Below are positions 55,692 through 64,000 of a stretch of 64,000 nt of DNA, one piece after another. Source of the stretch: Roseibium sp. MMSF_3544 (lineage in GTDB: Bacteria > Pseudomonadota > Alphaproteobacteria > Rhizobiales > Stappiaceae); assembly GCF_030732845.1 (NCBI RefSeq), contig NZ_JASHKA010000011.1, forward strand, positions 124,001-188,000. Direction: 5' to 3'. A model generated the notes under the pieces. The model saw only the letters and a list, made by a program, of their open reading frames with translations, was not told the DNA's origin and searched no databases. Every line of letters starts with the position of its first letter. Position 1 is the stretch's first letter. The position numbers and the translations under genes were made by a program.

Positions 55692-57149
55692 TTACATACC
55701 CAGACCGCCCAGGCAGCTGTATTTGATGTTCAGATAGTCATCGAGGCCGTATTTGGAGCCCTCGTTGCCAATGCCGCTTTCCTTGAAGCCGCCGAAAGGC
55801 GCGACTTCGGTGGTGATGACACCTTCGTTGACACCGACAAGGCCATATTGAAGTGCTTCCATGACCCGGAAACAACGGCCAAGATCCTGCGCATAGAAAT
55901 AACAGGCAAGACCGTATTCGGTGTCGTTTGCGAGTTGGATTGCCTCGTCTTCGGTCTCGAACCTGAAGAGAGCAGCGAGCGGTCCAAAGGTTTCCTCGTG
56001 CGCGACCTTCATTTCAGGGCTGGCTCCCGTGATGAGAGTCGGCTCGTAAAAGGTCCCGGCGCCGTCCGGCCGGCTGCCGCCTGTCACAAGAGCACCACCT
56101 TTGGAAAGGGCATCCTGCACGTGCGCTGCGACTTTCTCCACCGCTGCCTCGTTGATCAGCGGGCCCTGCGTGACGCCGGACTCCAGCCCGTTGCCGACGT
56201 TGAGCTGCTCCGCCATGGCGGCCTTCAGCTTTTCGGCAAACGCGTCGTAGACACCGGCCTGGACATAGATCCTGTTGGCGCAGACACAGGTCTGGCCGGA
56301 GTTCCGGAACTTGCTGGCAATGGCGCCGGTAACAGCGCGGTCGAGATCGGCGTCGTCGAAGACGATGAAGGGGGCGTTGCCGCCCAGTTCCATCGAGACT
56401 TTCTTCATGTTCTTGCCTGCATTTGCAGCCAGCAGCTTGCCGACGCGCGTTGAACCCGTGAAGGTGATCTTGCGCACGGTCGGGTTTTCGCACATCTCCT
56501 CACCAATTGCCGGCGCATCACCCGTGAGGATGTTGATCACGCCAGCCGGAAGACCAACCTTGTCCGCCATGATGCCGAAGATCAGGGCAGAGTAAGGTGT
56601 GAACTCGGCCGGTTTCATCACCATCGTGCAGCCGGTCGCAAGAGCGGCACCAAGCTTTCGCGCGATCATGGAATTTGGGAAGTTCCAGGGCGTGATGGAG
56701 GCAACGACGCCAACCGGTTCCTTCGTCACGAGCAGGCGGCGGTCGGCCCAGGGGGAGGGTATTGTGTCGCCATAGATCCGTTTGCCTTCCTCGGCAAAGA
56801 ACCTGATGTATTTGACGCCGAGCGTGATTTCACCCTTGGCCTCGGCAAGCGGCTTGCCCATTTCGGTTGTCAGCAACACGGCCAGATCGTCCACCTGGTC
56901 CATGATGGCATCGCAAAGCTTGTGCATGTAGTCGGCGCGGGCATCGGCGGTCAGCGCCTTCCATGCCGGAAAGGCGGCTTCGGCGGCGGCAATCGCCCGC
57001 GCGGTTTCAGGACGTCCGCAATAGGGGACGGTTCCCACGCTCTCGCCGGTTGCCGGATTGACCACTGCGATTGTCTGGCCGTTGTCTGCGTCAGCCCAGG
57101 CGCCGTTGATGTAAACCTGTTGCTTGATAAGCGCTGTGTTCAATGACAT
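55692..57149 (-). CDS. gabD: Succinate-semialdehyde dehydrogenase GabD
   Basis: 485 residues, complete aldehyde dehydrogenase with the glutamate of MELGGNAPFIVFDDADLD, the catalytic cysteine in NSGQTCVCANR and the GVNEGVITTEVAPFGGFKESG segment that marks the GabD branch. It oxidises succinate semialdehyde to succinate with NAD(P) in GABA-type catabolism. Monocistronic. Confidence 0.9.
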   Translation of the reverse strand: MSLNTALIKQQVYINGAWADADNGQTIAVVNPATGESVGTVPYCGRPETARAIAAAEAAFPAWKALTADARADYMHKLCDAIMDQVDDLAVLLTTEMGKPLAEAKGEITLGVKYIRFFAEEGKRIYGDTIPSPWADRRLLVTKEPVGVVASITPWNFPNSMIARKLGAALATGCTMVMKPAEFTPYSALIFGIMADKVGLPAGVINILTGDAPAIGEEMCENPTVRKITFTGSTRVGKLLAANAGKNMKKVSMELGGNAPFIVFDDADLDRAVTGAIASKFRNSGQTCVCANRIYVQAGVYDAFAEKLKAAMAEQLNVGNGLESGVTQGPLINEAAVEKVAAHVQDALSKGGALVTGGSRPDGAGTFYEPTLITGASPEMKVAHEETFGPLAALFRFETEDEAIQLANDTEYGLACYFYAQDLGRCFRVMEALQYGLVGVNEGVITTEVAPFGGFKESGIGNEGSKYGLDDYLNIKYSCLGGLGM

Positions 57150-57350
57150 GGAGCACTCCCTGAAGTGTCGGGTGAAAGAGGCGGCCGAAGAAACAACCGG
57201 ACCGTTGCCACAAGAGATAGAGTGCCTCTAAAGGGTCTGGCAAGCGCTTTTGCACAAGAAGTGCGCACCGACACATCTGGGATCCAAGGTGTCGCTGGCT
57301 GACCGCAATTCGGAAGTTGCAGGAAAGGCGGTGAGGGCACAGAGAAACGA

Positions 57351-57388
57351 AAGAGGCCATCGAACAATGCTGTGTTCGATGGCCTCTT
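57351..57388 (-). terminator. Strong stem-loop after the XRE gene
   Basis: AAGAGGCCATCGAACA (57351-57366) and TGTTCGATGGCCTCTT (57373-57388) form a perfect 16-bp stem with a 6-nt loop. The minus strand then reads CGTTTCTC, a poor T-run. Confidence 0.7.
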
Positions 57389-57407
57389 CGTTGATAGCTC
57401 TTGGCTG

Positions 57408-57755
57408 TTAGCTGAGCCGTTCCTGAAGCTGTTCGATTTCGTCGGCCAAGGCCTGAGCCTGCCGTTGGATACGGTCAAGTGCGACCTTCATGCTGTCGAG
57501 ATCGGCCGAGAGGTTCTCTTCGGCAACAGGCGGGGTGCCGCGTCCGACAAGCAACCAGGTCGGGCTTACATTCAGGACACCGGCAAGCAGAACCAGCTTG
57601 TTGGAACGCGGTTCCGAACGGTCGCTCTCCCAGCTTTGCAGGGTCGCGGTCTTGATTCCGAGCCGGCGCGCAAGCTGCGCGGTCGACAAGCCGGACGCGT
57701 CGCGCGCCTTGCAGATACGCTCACCAAGGGTGTATTCGCTGCTGCGCGTCGACAT
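57408..57755 (-). CDS. XRE-family helix-turn-helix regulator
   Basis: 115 residues from the ATG at 57755 with GGGAG upstream; the longer frame is unsupported. Cro/C1-type helix-turn-helix at residues 10-65 (LGERICKARDASGLSTAQLARRLGIKTATLQSWESDRSEPRS), followed by a C-terminal coiled-coil of about 30 residues (LDSMKVALDRIQRQAQALADEIEQLQERLS) likely to mediate dimerisation. No neighbouring phage genes, so it seems a host regulator. Confidence 0.88.
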   Translation of the reverse strand: MSTRSSEYTLGERICKARDASGLSTAQLARRLGIKTATLQSWESDRSEPRSNKLVLLAGVLNVSPTWLLVGRGTPPVAEENLSADLDSMKVALDRIQRQAQALADEIEQLQERLS

Positions 57756-57973
57756 GATTGAACTCCCGTCTCGACCGGCTCTTTCCGTCACCAAATGAAC
57801 GGTTTCTGCCGGTAGCGACGGTGCATATCTTCTGAATGAGTGGGTCATGGCGCGCACACTTGCATGATCCGCCTGTGCAGTGCAACAGCCGCCGGGCAAT
57901 TTGTCGCATTGAGAGTGTACCGCGGCGGAAATGAGCCAATCGTTCGGTAAAAATGACGCCGTTGTTTGACGGC

Positions 57974-60900
57974 TCAGTATTCCCGTTCGAAGAAGATACC
58001 GGCTTTCGAGGACCCGTCGGCACCGACCTCGCCACGGACCTTCAAACCCCTGTCCAGATCGATGTCGACCTTGACGCGGCTTGAGCCGGAACCGGTCCCT
58101 TGTTCGACACCAAGATAGATATTGTCGTTGATGTATTTTCCGACGGCGACGGAGGGACCGTCTTCACCGTCGGTATTGATATCGATCGCATCCAGTCCGA
58201 GCGACTTGCGGAGTGTTGCCAGCGGTCCGCTGTCGCTGCCGCCGGTCAGCGTCGCGATTGCCGCGGCCAGGCTGGCGATCTGTGTTGCAGACAGATTGCC
58301 GACGCTTTTTCCGAACAGAAGCAGGGCCAGAACCTCGTCCTGAGGCAAATCAGGGGAGGAGCTGAAGGCGATTTCCGGATCGTCAGCTGAGCCGCTCACG
58401 GTCACGGTGATCGTGGTATCGTTTACCGTCGTATTGGCGGCAAAATCGATCAGCGGCGTGAGCGAACCGTCGAACGTCGCGCTGCCGCGCGAAAAAACCA
58501 GCCGCCGGGTCAGGATGTCCAACTGGCCCCGTTTGAGGGAAAAGGCGCCGATGGCCTGAGGATCAGCCGTAGTGCCGACGACTTTCAGATTTCCCTGAAG
58601 TTCAGCATCAAGGCCGCGACCGCGAATGAATATGCGGCCAGGGGCGGATAACAGGATATCGAGCCGCGGAGGCACCGACTTTTGCTCGGCCTGCGACTGC
58701 TTGGGTTCACCGCCGAGTTCCGCGATCTGCTGACGGATTGCTTGAGAGGCATTGACATGCTGGACTTCGACAGGGGGAATTGCGCCCGGCAGATATTCCG
58801 GAATGGAAATATCCGCCTTGTTGATCGTGATGGTGCCGCCAATCAGCGCGGAACTGGAGGTCGAAGCCAAGGGCCCGGTGATCTTGATATCGGCGTCCAC
58901 CTCGGCAGTCACCAGCCCGGGGTCGACATAGCGGCCTCGGTTCAGTTTCAGGGAAAGGTCAGCAGGAAAGCCATCGTTCATGCCGACGCTTCCCGCTGCA
59001 GACAGGGAGCCACCGGTCGCCAGTTCGCCTGTTATTGCATTGAGCGATGCGCGTTCCTGGGTCACCGCAGCAGAGCCCGCGATATTCTGGATGGTCAAGC
59101 CGGTGGACAGGCTAGTGATTTTCAGCCCCGCCGGTGTGGCCGTGATCTGGTAAGCGGGTGATGCCGCCGAACCGCTGACGTTGCCTTTCAGGCCTATTGC
59201 GCCTTCGCCGCGAATGCCGGCCTCCAGCAGGGGGCGTTTCAAGGCAGCAATCGGCACGGTACCGTCGAGGGTGATTGACAGCGGATTGGGTTGGGCAAGA
59301 CCAACGTTGCCCGAGGCCGTCAGCTTCAAGCCGTTGGGATCGCTCGCCGACGTTGTCTGCGTTATCTGATTGTCTTTCAAAGTACCCGAACTCTGTAAGC
59401 TGAGCGACGAAAGACCGTTGTTCTTGAGCTCGGTCGCCGTGAGCCCCGATCCGGAAATCGACCAGCTTGCTTCGGGGGCCGACGAACTTCCCTGCGCCTT
59501 GATGGACCCCGATAGGGTGCCTCCAAGGCCAAGCGAAGGCACAAAGGCATTCGCAAGATTTAGCGGGATGGATTTCAGATCGGCGGAAAGGTCGAGAGTC
59601 TGCCCGGCCGTTCCGGAAAGCGCGAGCGATCCGTTGCCGAGCTTGAGCTCAAGCGGCTCAATCCTGGCGTCGCCACCGGCATACGAGACGGTTGTCGGCT
59701 GGAGCAACTGGCTTGACAGCCCCTGGTAACGCATCGAAAGCGCAGACAGATCGATGTCGTAAGCATCTGCGGCAGGCTGCGAAATTCGCGCTGCAAGTGA
59801 CAATCCGTCTTCACTGCCCTGATCAATCTTGACGTCTGCGGTGACGGCTGTGCCGCCATTGTCGGGTTTCGCCAGAACCTTCACGGCATGCACCGGCGTC
59901 GCGTCGGTAATGAGATCAGAGAGCTCGATGTCAGCCGAAGCGGTCTGCGGGGTGAAAGGGGCGGCAACATCGGCCTTCAGTTTGACGCTGCCTATGCTGA
60001 GAGACGGCACATCGATGTTCGATCCGGTCACGTCAACGGCCAGTTTCTTGGCGTCCGGATCAGCCAGAATGGTTCCCTGGAGCTGCCCGCCGATTTCGGT
60101 CAGGAGCAGTGGTGAGAGCGAAGCAAGATCAGGCGCGTCGATCTTGAGATCGCCTTTCAGCGTCTCGATCGGGTTGTTCAGGTCCGCAAGGAAAAGGGCA
60201 CCGGTGACCGTGTTTCCGGCGAGCTTGACCGACAGCGGGTTGATATCGGCGCCGCCGTCCTTGCTTTTCAGTTCAACGTCAACCGCAATCGGCTGGCCGT
60301 TCAGCGTCGCCGCGGTCTTGATCATTGCACTCGGGGCTTCAACATCGGCTGTCGCCTTGGCCGAAAAGGAAAGATCATCAAGTGGCGTACCGGCAAGCAG
60401 GATCTGCTTGGAGGAGGCATCGGCTTCAACTTCCAGGGCGTCGACCGGACCTGATGTCTTGGCGATCAGGGTAAGCGCGCCGGCGAGCTGCGGGTCCAGA
60501 TTGCTGAGGTCAGCAAGGCTTGCGGAGATGTCGGATTGCAGCGACGCAGATTGAAAATGCGCGTTGCCGGTTACCTCGAGCGCGGCACTTTTGACGGAAA
60601 GGCTCTTCAAAGTGATATCGTCGGCACCGTCCAGTTCAACAACGGCGTCAAGTTGCGTGTCTCCCGCCAGCATTGCGTCGGCCTGCGCCACGCCTGACTT
60701 TACATCGCGGAGCGACACCGCAGCCGTTGCCGTGCCGTTGAGACTGGAGGGATCGAGATCAGTCGAAAAGGACGTCGACAGGCTGCCGCCGAGGTCCCGT
60801 TGGGCCAGTTCGGAAAACTGGCTGAGATCTGAAAGCGAGAGCCGGCCTTGCCCTGAAACCTTGTCCGTGGCGACGAGCGTATCTGTCAATGTCAGCGCTG

Positions 60901-62329
60901 CTGCAGTCGAATTGAACGCCAGATCATTGATTGTTGCGGACTTGCTTGTTCCGTCGGCGCTTCCTGTCGCTTTCAGTGAAAGAGCACCGGAGAGCGGCTT
61001 GGTCTGCGGTGTCAAGCCGTCTAGAGCGGCAACGGAAAGCGACAGATTGAAGGGAGTTGTAAGAACATCAGGTGTCAGGTCGGCACCTTGTCCGGACGCC
61101 TCTAGTGCGATCTGTCCGGTCCTGGCCTCCGTTGTCTGCAAACTCGCCAAATCGAGCTTTGTAGACCAGTTGGCTGAACTTCGGTCGCCGCTGACTGAAA
61201 AGTCTGCCTTCAACGGTCCGAAGGCGATCCGCCGATCCGTCAGATCGACGGCGATGAGCGAATTTTCACCTGCGCTGACCGACAGCGAACCGGCGGCGTT
61301 GATCGGGCCGTCCGCAAGGCTTGCATTTGCGTTGAGCGATACGGTCTGTGTGTTCAGCACGATGTCGGCGGACCGTGGCGCAAAGTCGGTTGAAAACCTT
61401 GCAGTGCCCGAGGCGTTCGTGGTGCCCAGCAGGAAGGCTTTCGCTTCGGGTGGGGCAAGGGGTTCCAGGTCGCCGTCGAGGTCGAAGGTAAGCTGGCGTT
61501 CCGCAGCTTCTTCCTTGAGTTTCGCGGAGCCAGTCACGGTGGTGCGGCCATCAAGGGCGAGACTTAAGTTGGCCGCCCAGTCCGTCAACGGACCGCTGCC
61601 TTTCAGGTCCAGATTGACCGCGGGCAGATCGGGAACATCGAGCAAACGCGCGGCCAGTCCCCCGCGCGGTTCGTTCAAGGCAAGATCAAAGGCGAGCGTT
61701 TCTGCCGCAGGTTCAAATTCAGCGTTCGCCGCAAGTTGTGCGTCAATGCCGTCAACGCGCCGGACATCCAGCGCAGCGGTCACAAGCGCTGGATCAAGCG
61801 CAAATGCGCCGGAACCGGAGACCGTGACCGACACCGGCTCGCCGAGAAGGGCCTCGCCGAGATTGATTTCGTCCAGCTTCAGGCTTTGCAGTGAAACGTT
61901 CAACGGCAGCGACAACCCACCTGAGCTTTCTGTTGTCTCCACTTCCGCTTCAGCAGTGGCGTCTGTTGTCGTGTCCTGCGCCGGCAGCCGGTTGAGGTCT
62001 ATGCGTTCTGCGGTGAAGGATGAAAGGTCCAGATCGCCGGACAACAAATGCAGCGGGTGCCAATCCAGGGCGATCTGTTCGGCTTCGAACCATTCGCCTT
62101 CCTTGTCGGACAAAGTGACGCTTTCAACAGCTGCGTTCAGACCGAAACTGAGGTAAAGGCCTTCAATCTTGATCGTCTGGGCATCGCTTGACGCAAACGA
62201 ACTGGCGACGCTGGAAACAAGGTTTCGCCCGGACGGAACTTGCAGCGCTGCAATGATCAGCACTGGAATTGCGATCGCTATTACGATCAGGAATCCAAAG
62301 ATCCGAAGGGCGAGACTTAAAAAGCGCAT
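57974..62329 (-). CDS. tamB: Translocation and assembly module TamB
   Basis: 1451 residues. A single N-terminal membrane anchor (residues 5-27) is followed by a very long periplasmic beta-rich AsmA-like/TamB groove and the C-terminal DUF490 domain (from about residue 1090, ending GADGSSKAGIFFEREY). TamB bridges inner and outer membranes and with TamA supports autotransporter insertion and phospholipid transport. 155 bp downstream of tamA on the same strand. Confidence 0.92.
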   Translation of the reverse strand: MRFLSLALRIFGFLIVIAIAIPVLIIAALQVPSGRNLVSSVASSFASSDAQTIKIEGLYLSFGLNAAVESVTLSDKEGEWFEAEQIALDWHPLHLLSGDLDLSSFTAERIDLNRLPAQDTTTDATAEAEVETTESSGGLSLPLNVSLQSLKLDEINLGEALLGEPVSVTVSGSGAFALDPALVTAALDVRRVDGIDAQLAANAEFEPAAETLAFDLALNEPRGGLAARLLDVPDLPAVNLDLKGSGPLTDWAANLSLALDGRTTVTGSAKLKEEAAERQLTFDLDGDLEPLAPPEAKAFLLGTTNASGTARFSTDFAPRSADIVLNTQTVSLNANASLADGPINAAGSLSVSAGENSLIAVDLTDRRIAFGPLKADFSVSGDRSSANWSTKLDLASLQTTEARTGQIALEASGQGADLTPDVLTTPFNLSLSVAALDGLTPQTKPLSGALSLKATGSADGTSKSATINDLAFNSTAAALTLTDTLVATDKVSGQGRLSLSDLSQFSELAQRDLGGSLSTSFSTDLDPSSLNGTATAAVSLRDVKSGVAQADAMLAGDTQLDAVVELDGADDITLKSLSVKSAALEVTGNAHFQSASLQSDISASLADLSNLDPQLAGALTLIAKTSGPVDALEVEADASSKQILLAGTPLDDLSFSAKATADVEAPSAMIKTAATLNGQPIAVDVELKSKDGGADINPLSVKLAGNTVTGALFLADLNNPIETLKGDLKIDAPDLASLSPLLLTEIGGQLQGTILADPDAKKLAVDVTGSNIDVPSLSIGSVKLKADVAAPFTPQTASADIELSDLITDATPVHAVKVLAKPDNGGTAVTADVKIDQGSEDGLSLAARISQPAADAYDIDLSALSMRYQGLSSQLLQPTTVSYAGGDARIEPLELKLGNGSLALSGTAGQTLDLSADLKSIPLNLANAFVPSLGLGGTLSGSIKAQGSSSAPEASWSISGSGLTATELKNNGLSSLSLQSSGTLKDNQITQTTSASDPNGLKLTASGNVGLAQPNPLSITLDGTVPIAALKRPLLEAGIRGEGAIGLKGNVSGSAASPAYQITATPAGLKITSLSTGLTIQNIAGSAAVTQERASLNAITGELATGGSLSAAGSVGMNDGFPADLSLKLNRGRYVDPGLVTAEVDADIKITGPLASTSSSALIGGTITINKADISIPEYLPGAIPPVEVQHVNASQAIRQQIAELGGEPKQSQAEQKSVPPRLDILLSAPGRIFIRGRGLDAELQGNLKVVGTTADPQAIGAFSLKRGQLDILTRRLVFSRGSATFDGSLTPLIDFAANTTVNDTTITVTVSGSADDPEIAFSSSPDLPQDEVLALLLFGKSVGNLSATQIASLAAAIATLTGGSDSGPLATLRKSLGLDAIDINTDGEDGPSVAVGKYINDNIYLGVEQGTGSGSSRVKVDIDLDRGLKVRGEVGADGSSKAGIFFEREY

Positions 62330-62484
62330 TTAATTACGTGTGCAAGATTCCGGTATAAGGGCAACTCGAAACGCGTGTGATTGCTTGTTCTTAACAGCGT
62401 ATTTTGACCTCAGTTGGACGTCCTTTGGTCGACCAAACCCGCAGGCTCAGGCCGTTCGCATGCTGATACAGACTGCAGGTTTCG

Positions 62485-64000
62485 TCAAAATGCCTGGCTC
62501 AAGCCAACATAAAGCGCAAAGTCCGGATCATCCTGGCCCGGATCGAGCGGGATAGCAGCATCGACACGTAGAGGTCCAATCGGCGTGAAATACCTGAGAC
62601 CTGCTCCAACACCGATTTTGAGTTCCTCGGAAAAGTCCGGGATGCTGTCCTCGTAGGCATTGCCTGCATCCACGAAACCGACAATTCCGATCGACTCTGT
62701 CACCCGGACGCGAACTTCGCCCGACAACTCGACAAGCGAGCGCCCGCCGACAACTTCCCCGTTCACTCGCGGCCCGACATTGCGATAGGCGTAGCCGCGG
62801 ATCGATCCGCCACCGCCGGCGATAAAGCGTCTGCTGGCCGGGACAGATTCAACTGAGGGAGCAAAGATCGAGCCGGCGGAAACCCTGCCAGCGAGAATGA
62901 AGCGCTTCGCCTCGTCGAGAGCGTAGTAGCTTGAGACCGTTCCCTTCACGAAACCCATGGCATTCGAATTGAGCGTATCGTAGGCCGGTTCGGCGAACAG
63001 GGCTGCAAACACACCCTTGGACGGGTCAAGCTTGTCGTCGCGGTTGTCGAATGTGAGATCCGCTGGCAACCCGACCAGCAAATACTGGTCATCGCCAAAG
63101 GCGTCTTCCTCGTCCGCGAAAAACACCTCGGCACCGGCACGGCCTTTGAGTGTGTCGGAGAATTCACGGTTCAAAAACGCGTTGTAAGTGATGGTTCTGC
63201 TCTTATAAGCGTCCGGGTTTTCCTGACGGGCTTCAAGGCTGGTGGAAAAACTCGTCAATGGACCAAACACGCCCGGCTTCTCAAAAGCGATCCTAGCGGA
63301 GTATTCCTGGTTCTCGAAGCTCTCGGTTCCAATGCGCCCGATCGAGCCCTCGACGGACAAAAGCTCTCCGCGGCCGAACAGGTTTCGCCGCCGCCAATAA
63401 GCTTCGACCCCGAAACCTTCGGTGCTGGACCAGGATGCGCCGGCGCCGATGACATGACGCTTGCGCTCGCTGACCTCGATCGTGATCGGCAAGGAACCGT
63501 CGGGACCGGCAATGTCACCTTCCACGAAGCGAATAGATGAGAAGATCCCGAGGTCGTTGAGACGCTTGCGGGCGCGTGCAATGTCTTCCGGAGAATAGAT
63601 GCCACCTTGCGGCAGCATGGCCTGCCGTTTGACGAATTCCGGATCGGTGACCTCTGTGCCGCTGACGGCGACCGTTCCGAACCGCGCCTGCGGCCCGGCA
63701 TCCGCAATCAGGGCAACGTCCAGCGTTTTTGTGCTGTGATCGGCTGTGATGCGGCGTTCGGCGATCCTCGCCTTCGGATAACCCCGGCCGCGCAAAACCG
63801 ACACCATCCTGCCTTCAGCAGACAGGATCTTGCCTGACTCTGCAGCTTCACCCGGGGCAAGGCCCCAGAAGGATGGATCGGTTGACAGATCGCCACCACT
63901 TGAGGAAACCGAAACGTTGCCGAACGTGAACAAAGGTCCCGGATTGATCAGGATGGATACCTTGACGGGCCTTGCATCCGGAAGGTCGCTTTGTTCCAGA
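62485..64000 (-). CDS. tamA: Autotransporter assembly protein TamA, partial
   Basis: Omp85-family outer membrane protein; at least 505 residues are visible and the frame stays open to the right edge, so the start and signal peptide lie beyond position 64000. POTRA repeats come first (VKVSILINPGPLFTFGNV, AGPQARFGTVAVSGTEV). A 16-stranded barrel follows, with RRFIAGGGGSIRGYAYRNVGPR (the lid-lock VRGY/F-type motif) and the terminal phenylalanine of an outer membrane protein (SQAF). Partner of TamB. Confidence 0.92.
   Translation of the reverse strand, partial: LEQSDLPDARPVKVSILINPGPLFTFGNVSVSSSGGDLSTDPSFWGLAPGEAAESGKILSAEGRMVSVLRGRGYPKARIAERRITADHSTKTLDVALIADAGPQARFGTVAVSGTEVTDPEFVKRQAMLPQGGIYSPEDIARARKRLNDLGIFSSIRFVEGDIAGPDGSLPITIEVSERKRHVIGAGASWSSTEGFGVEAYWRRRNLFGRGELLSVEGSIGRIGTESFENQEYSARIAFEKPGVFGPLTSFSTSLEARQENPDAYKSRTITYNAFLNREFSDTLKGRAGAEVFFADEEDAFGDDQYLLVGLPADLTFDNRDDKLDPSKGVFAALFAEPAYDTLNSNAMGFVKGTVSSYYALDEAKRFILAGRVSAGSIFAPSVESVPASRRFIAGGGGSIRGYAYRNVGPRVNGEVVGGRSLVELSGEVRVRVTESIGIVGFVDAGNAYEDSIPDFSEELKIGVGAGLRYFTPIGPLRVDAAIPLDPGQDDPDFALYVGLSQAF

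Noticed and set aside
60564-62156. 530-codon plus-strand open frame opposite tamB
   Set aside because: Composition is Ser/Ala-rich antisense shadow; the minus strand is a full-length TamB with clear domains.

Overview
The window looks like chromosome from a GC-rich marine alphaproteobacterium of the Stappiaceae/Roseibium (Labrenzia) type. This is an inference from the gene families present: a TamA/TamB pair, a PleC/PdhS-like histidine kinase, cobS/cobT, TIGR02281 aspartic protease, DUF1289, an StcD/DgcA-like demethylase, and many small catabolic operons. I saw no rRNA, tRNA, CRISPR array or intact insertion sequence.

Layout. 1-5.5 kb: a divergent catabolic locus, with MaoC hydratase and aldo/keto reductase on the minus strand and acyl-CoA dehydrogenase, SDR, DUF993 aldolase-like protein and TIM-barrel isomerase on the plus strand. 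The two arms are separated by a short promoter region holding two exact 16-bp operator copies in opposite orientation. 5.6-7.9 kb: an AT-richer stretch bounded by a duplicated dusA leader and dusA 5' end, holding an orphan Imm11-type immunity gene and decayed sequence. It is best read as the remnant of a genomic island in dusA. 7.9-16.3 kb: dusA, an aspartic protease, DUF1289, a lipoprotein hydrolase, divergent cobS/cobT, a membrane histidine kinase, a uracil-DNA glycosylase-family protein and an Lrp regulator. 16.3-21.6 kb: a TetR-controlled methylated-amine (onium compound) degradation cluster with a demethylase, a Rieske oxygenase and its reductase. 21.6-28.3 kb: an AlkD-like repair protein, a beta-hydroxyacid dehydrogenase behind a strongly structured leader, a 50-residue small gene, a LysR regulator, a PLP transsulfuration-type enzyme and an amino-acid ABC importer without its ATPase.

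28.6-37 kb: a GST, a LysR regulator, a Tat-exported metallo-hydrolase, the tightly overlapping fdhD-mobA-mobB-moeA molybdenum cofactor operon, a BLUF photoreceptor, a GNAT and an SDR. 37-49.3 kb: Mrp/ApbC, an unknown protein, a Bcr/CflA efflux pump, moaA, DNA photolyase, DUF971, a RecA-fold ATPase, an L,D-transpeptidase, DUF1963 and class I fumarase. 49.4-51.3 kb: a YceI-cytochrome b561-YceI operon. 51.7-55.6 kb: a FecR-domain exported protein with a long Gly-Asn-Ser-Asn repeat tail, followed by a CHASE2-PAS-GGDEF-EAL c-di-GMP phosphodiesterase. 55.7-64 kb: succinate-semialdehyde dehydrogenase, an XRE regulator, tamB, and tamA running off the right edge.

The most unusual parts are the dusA-associated island remnant, the mixed acyl-CoA/sugar catabolic divergon with its paired operators, the FecR-repeat/CHASE2-EAL pair, and the structured leader with the unlisted small gene near 23.2-23.5 kb.
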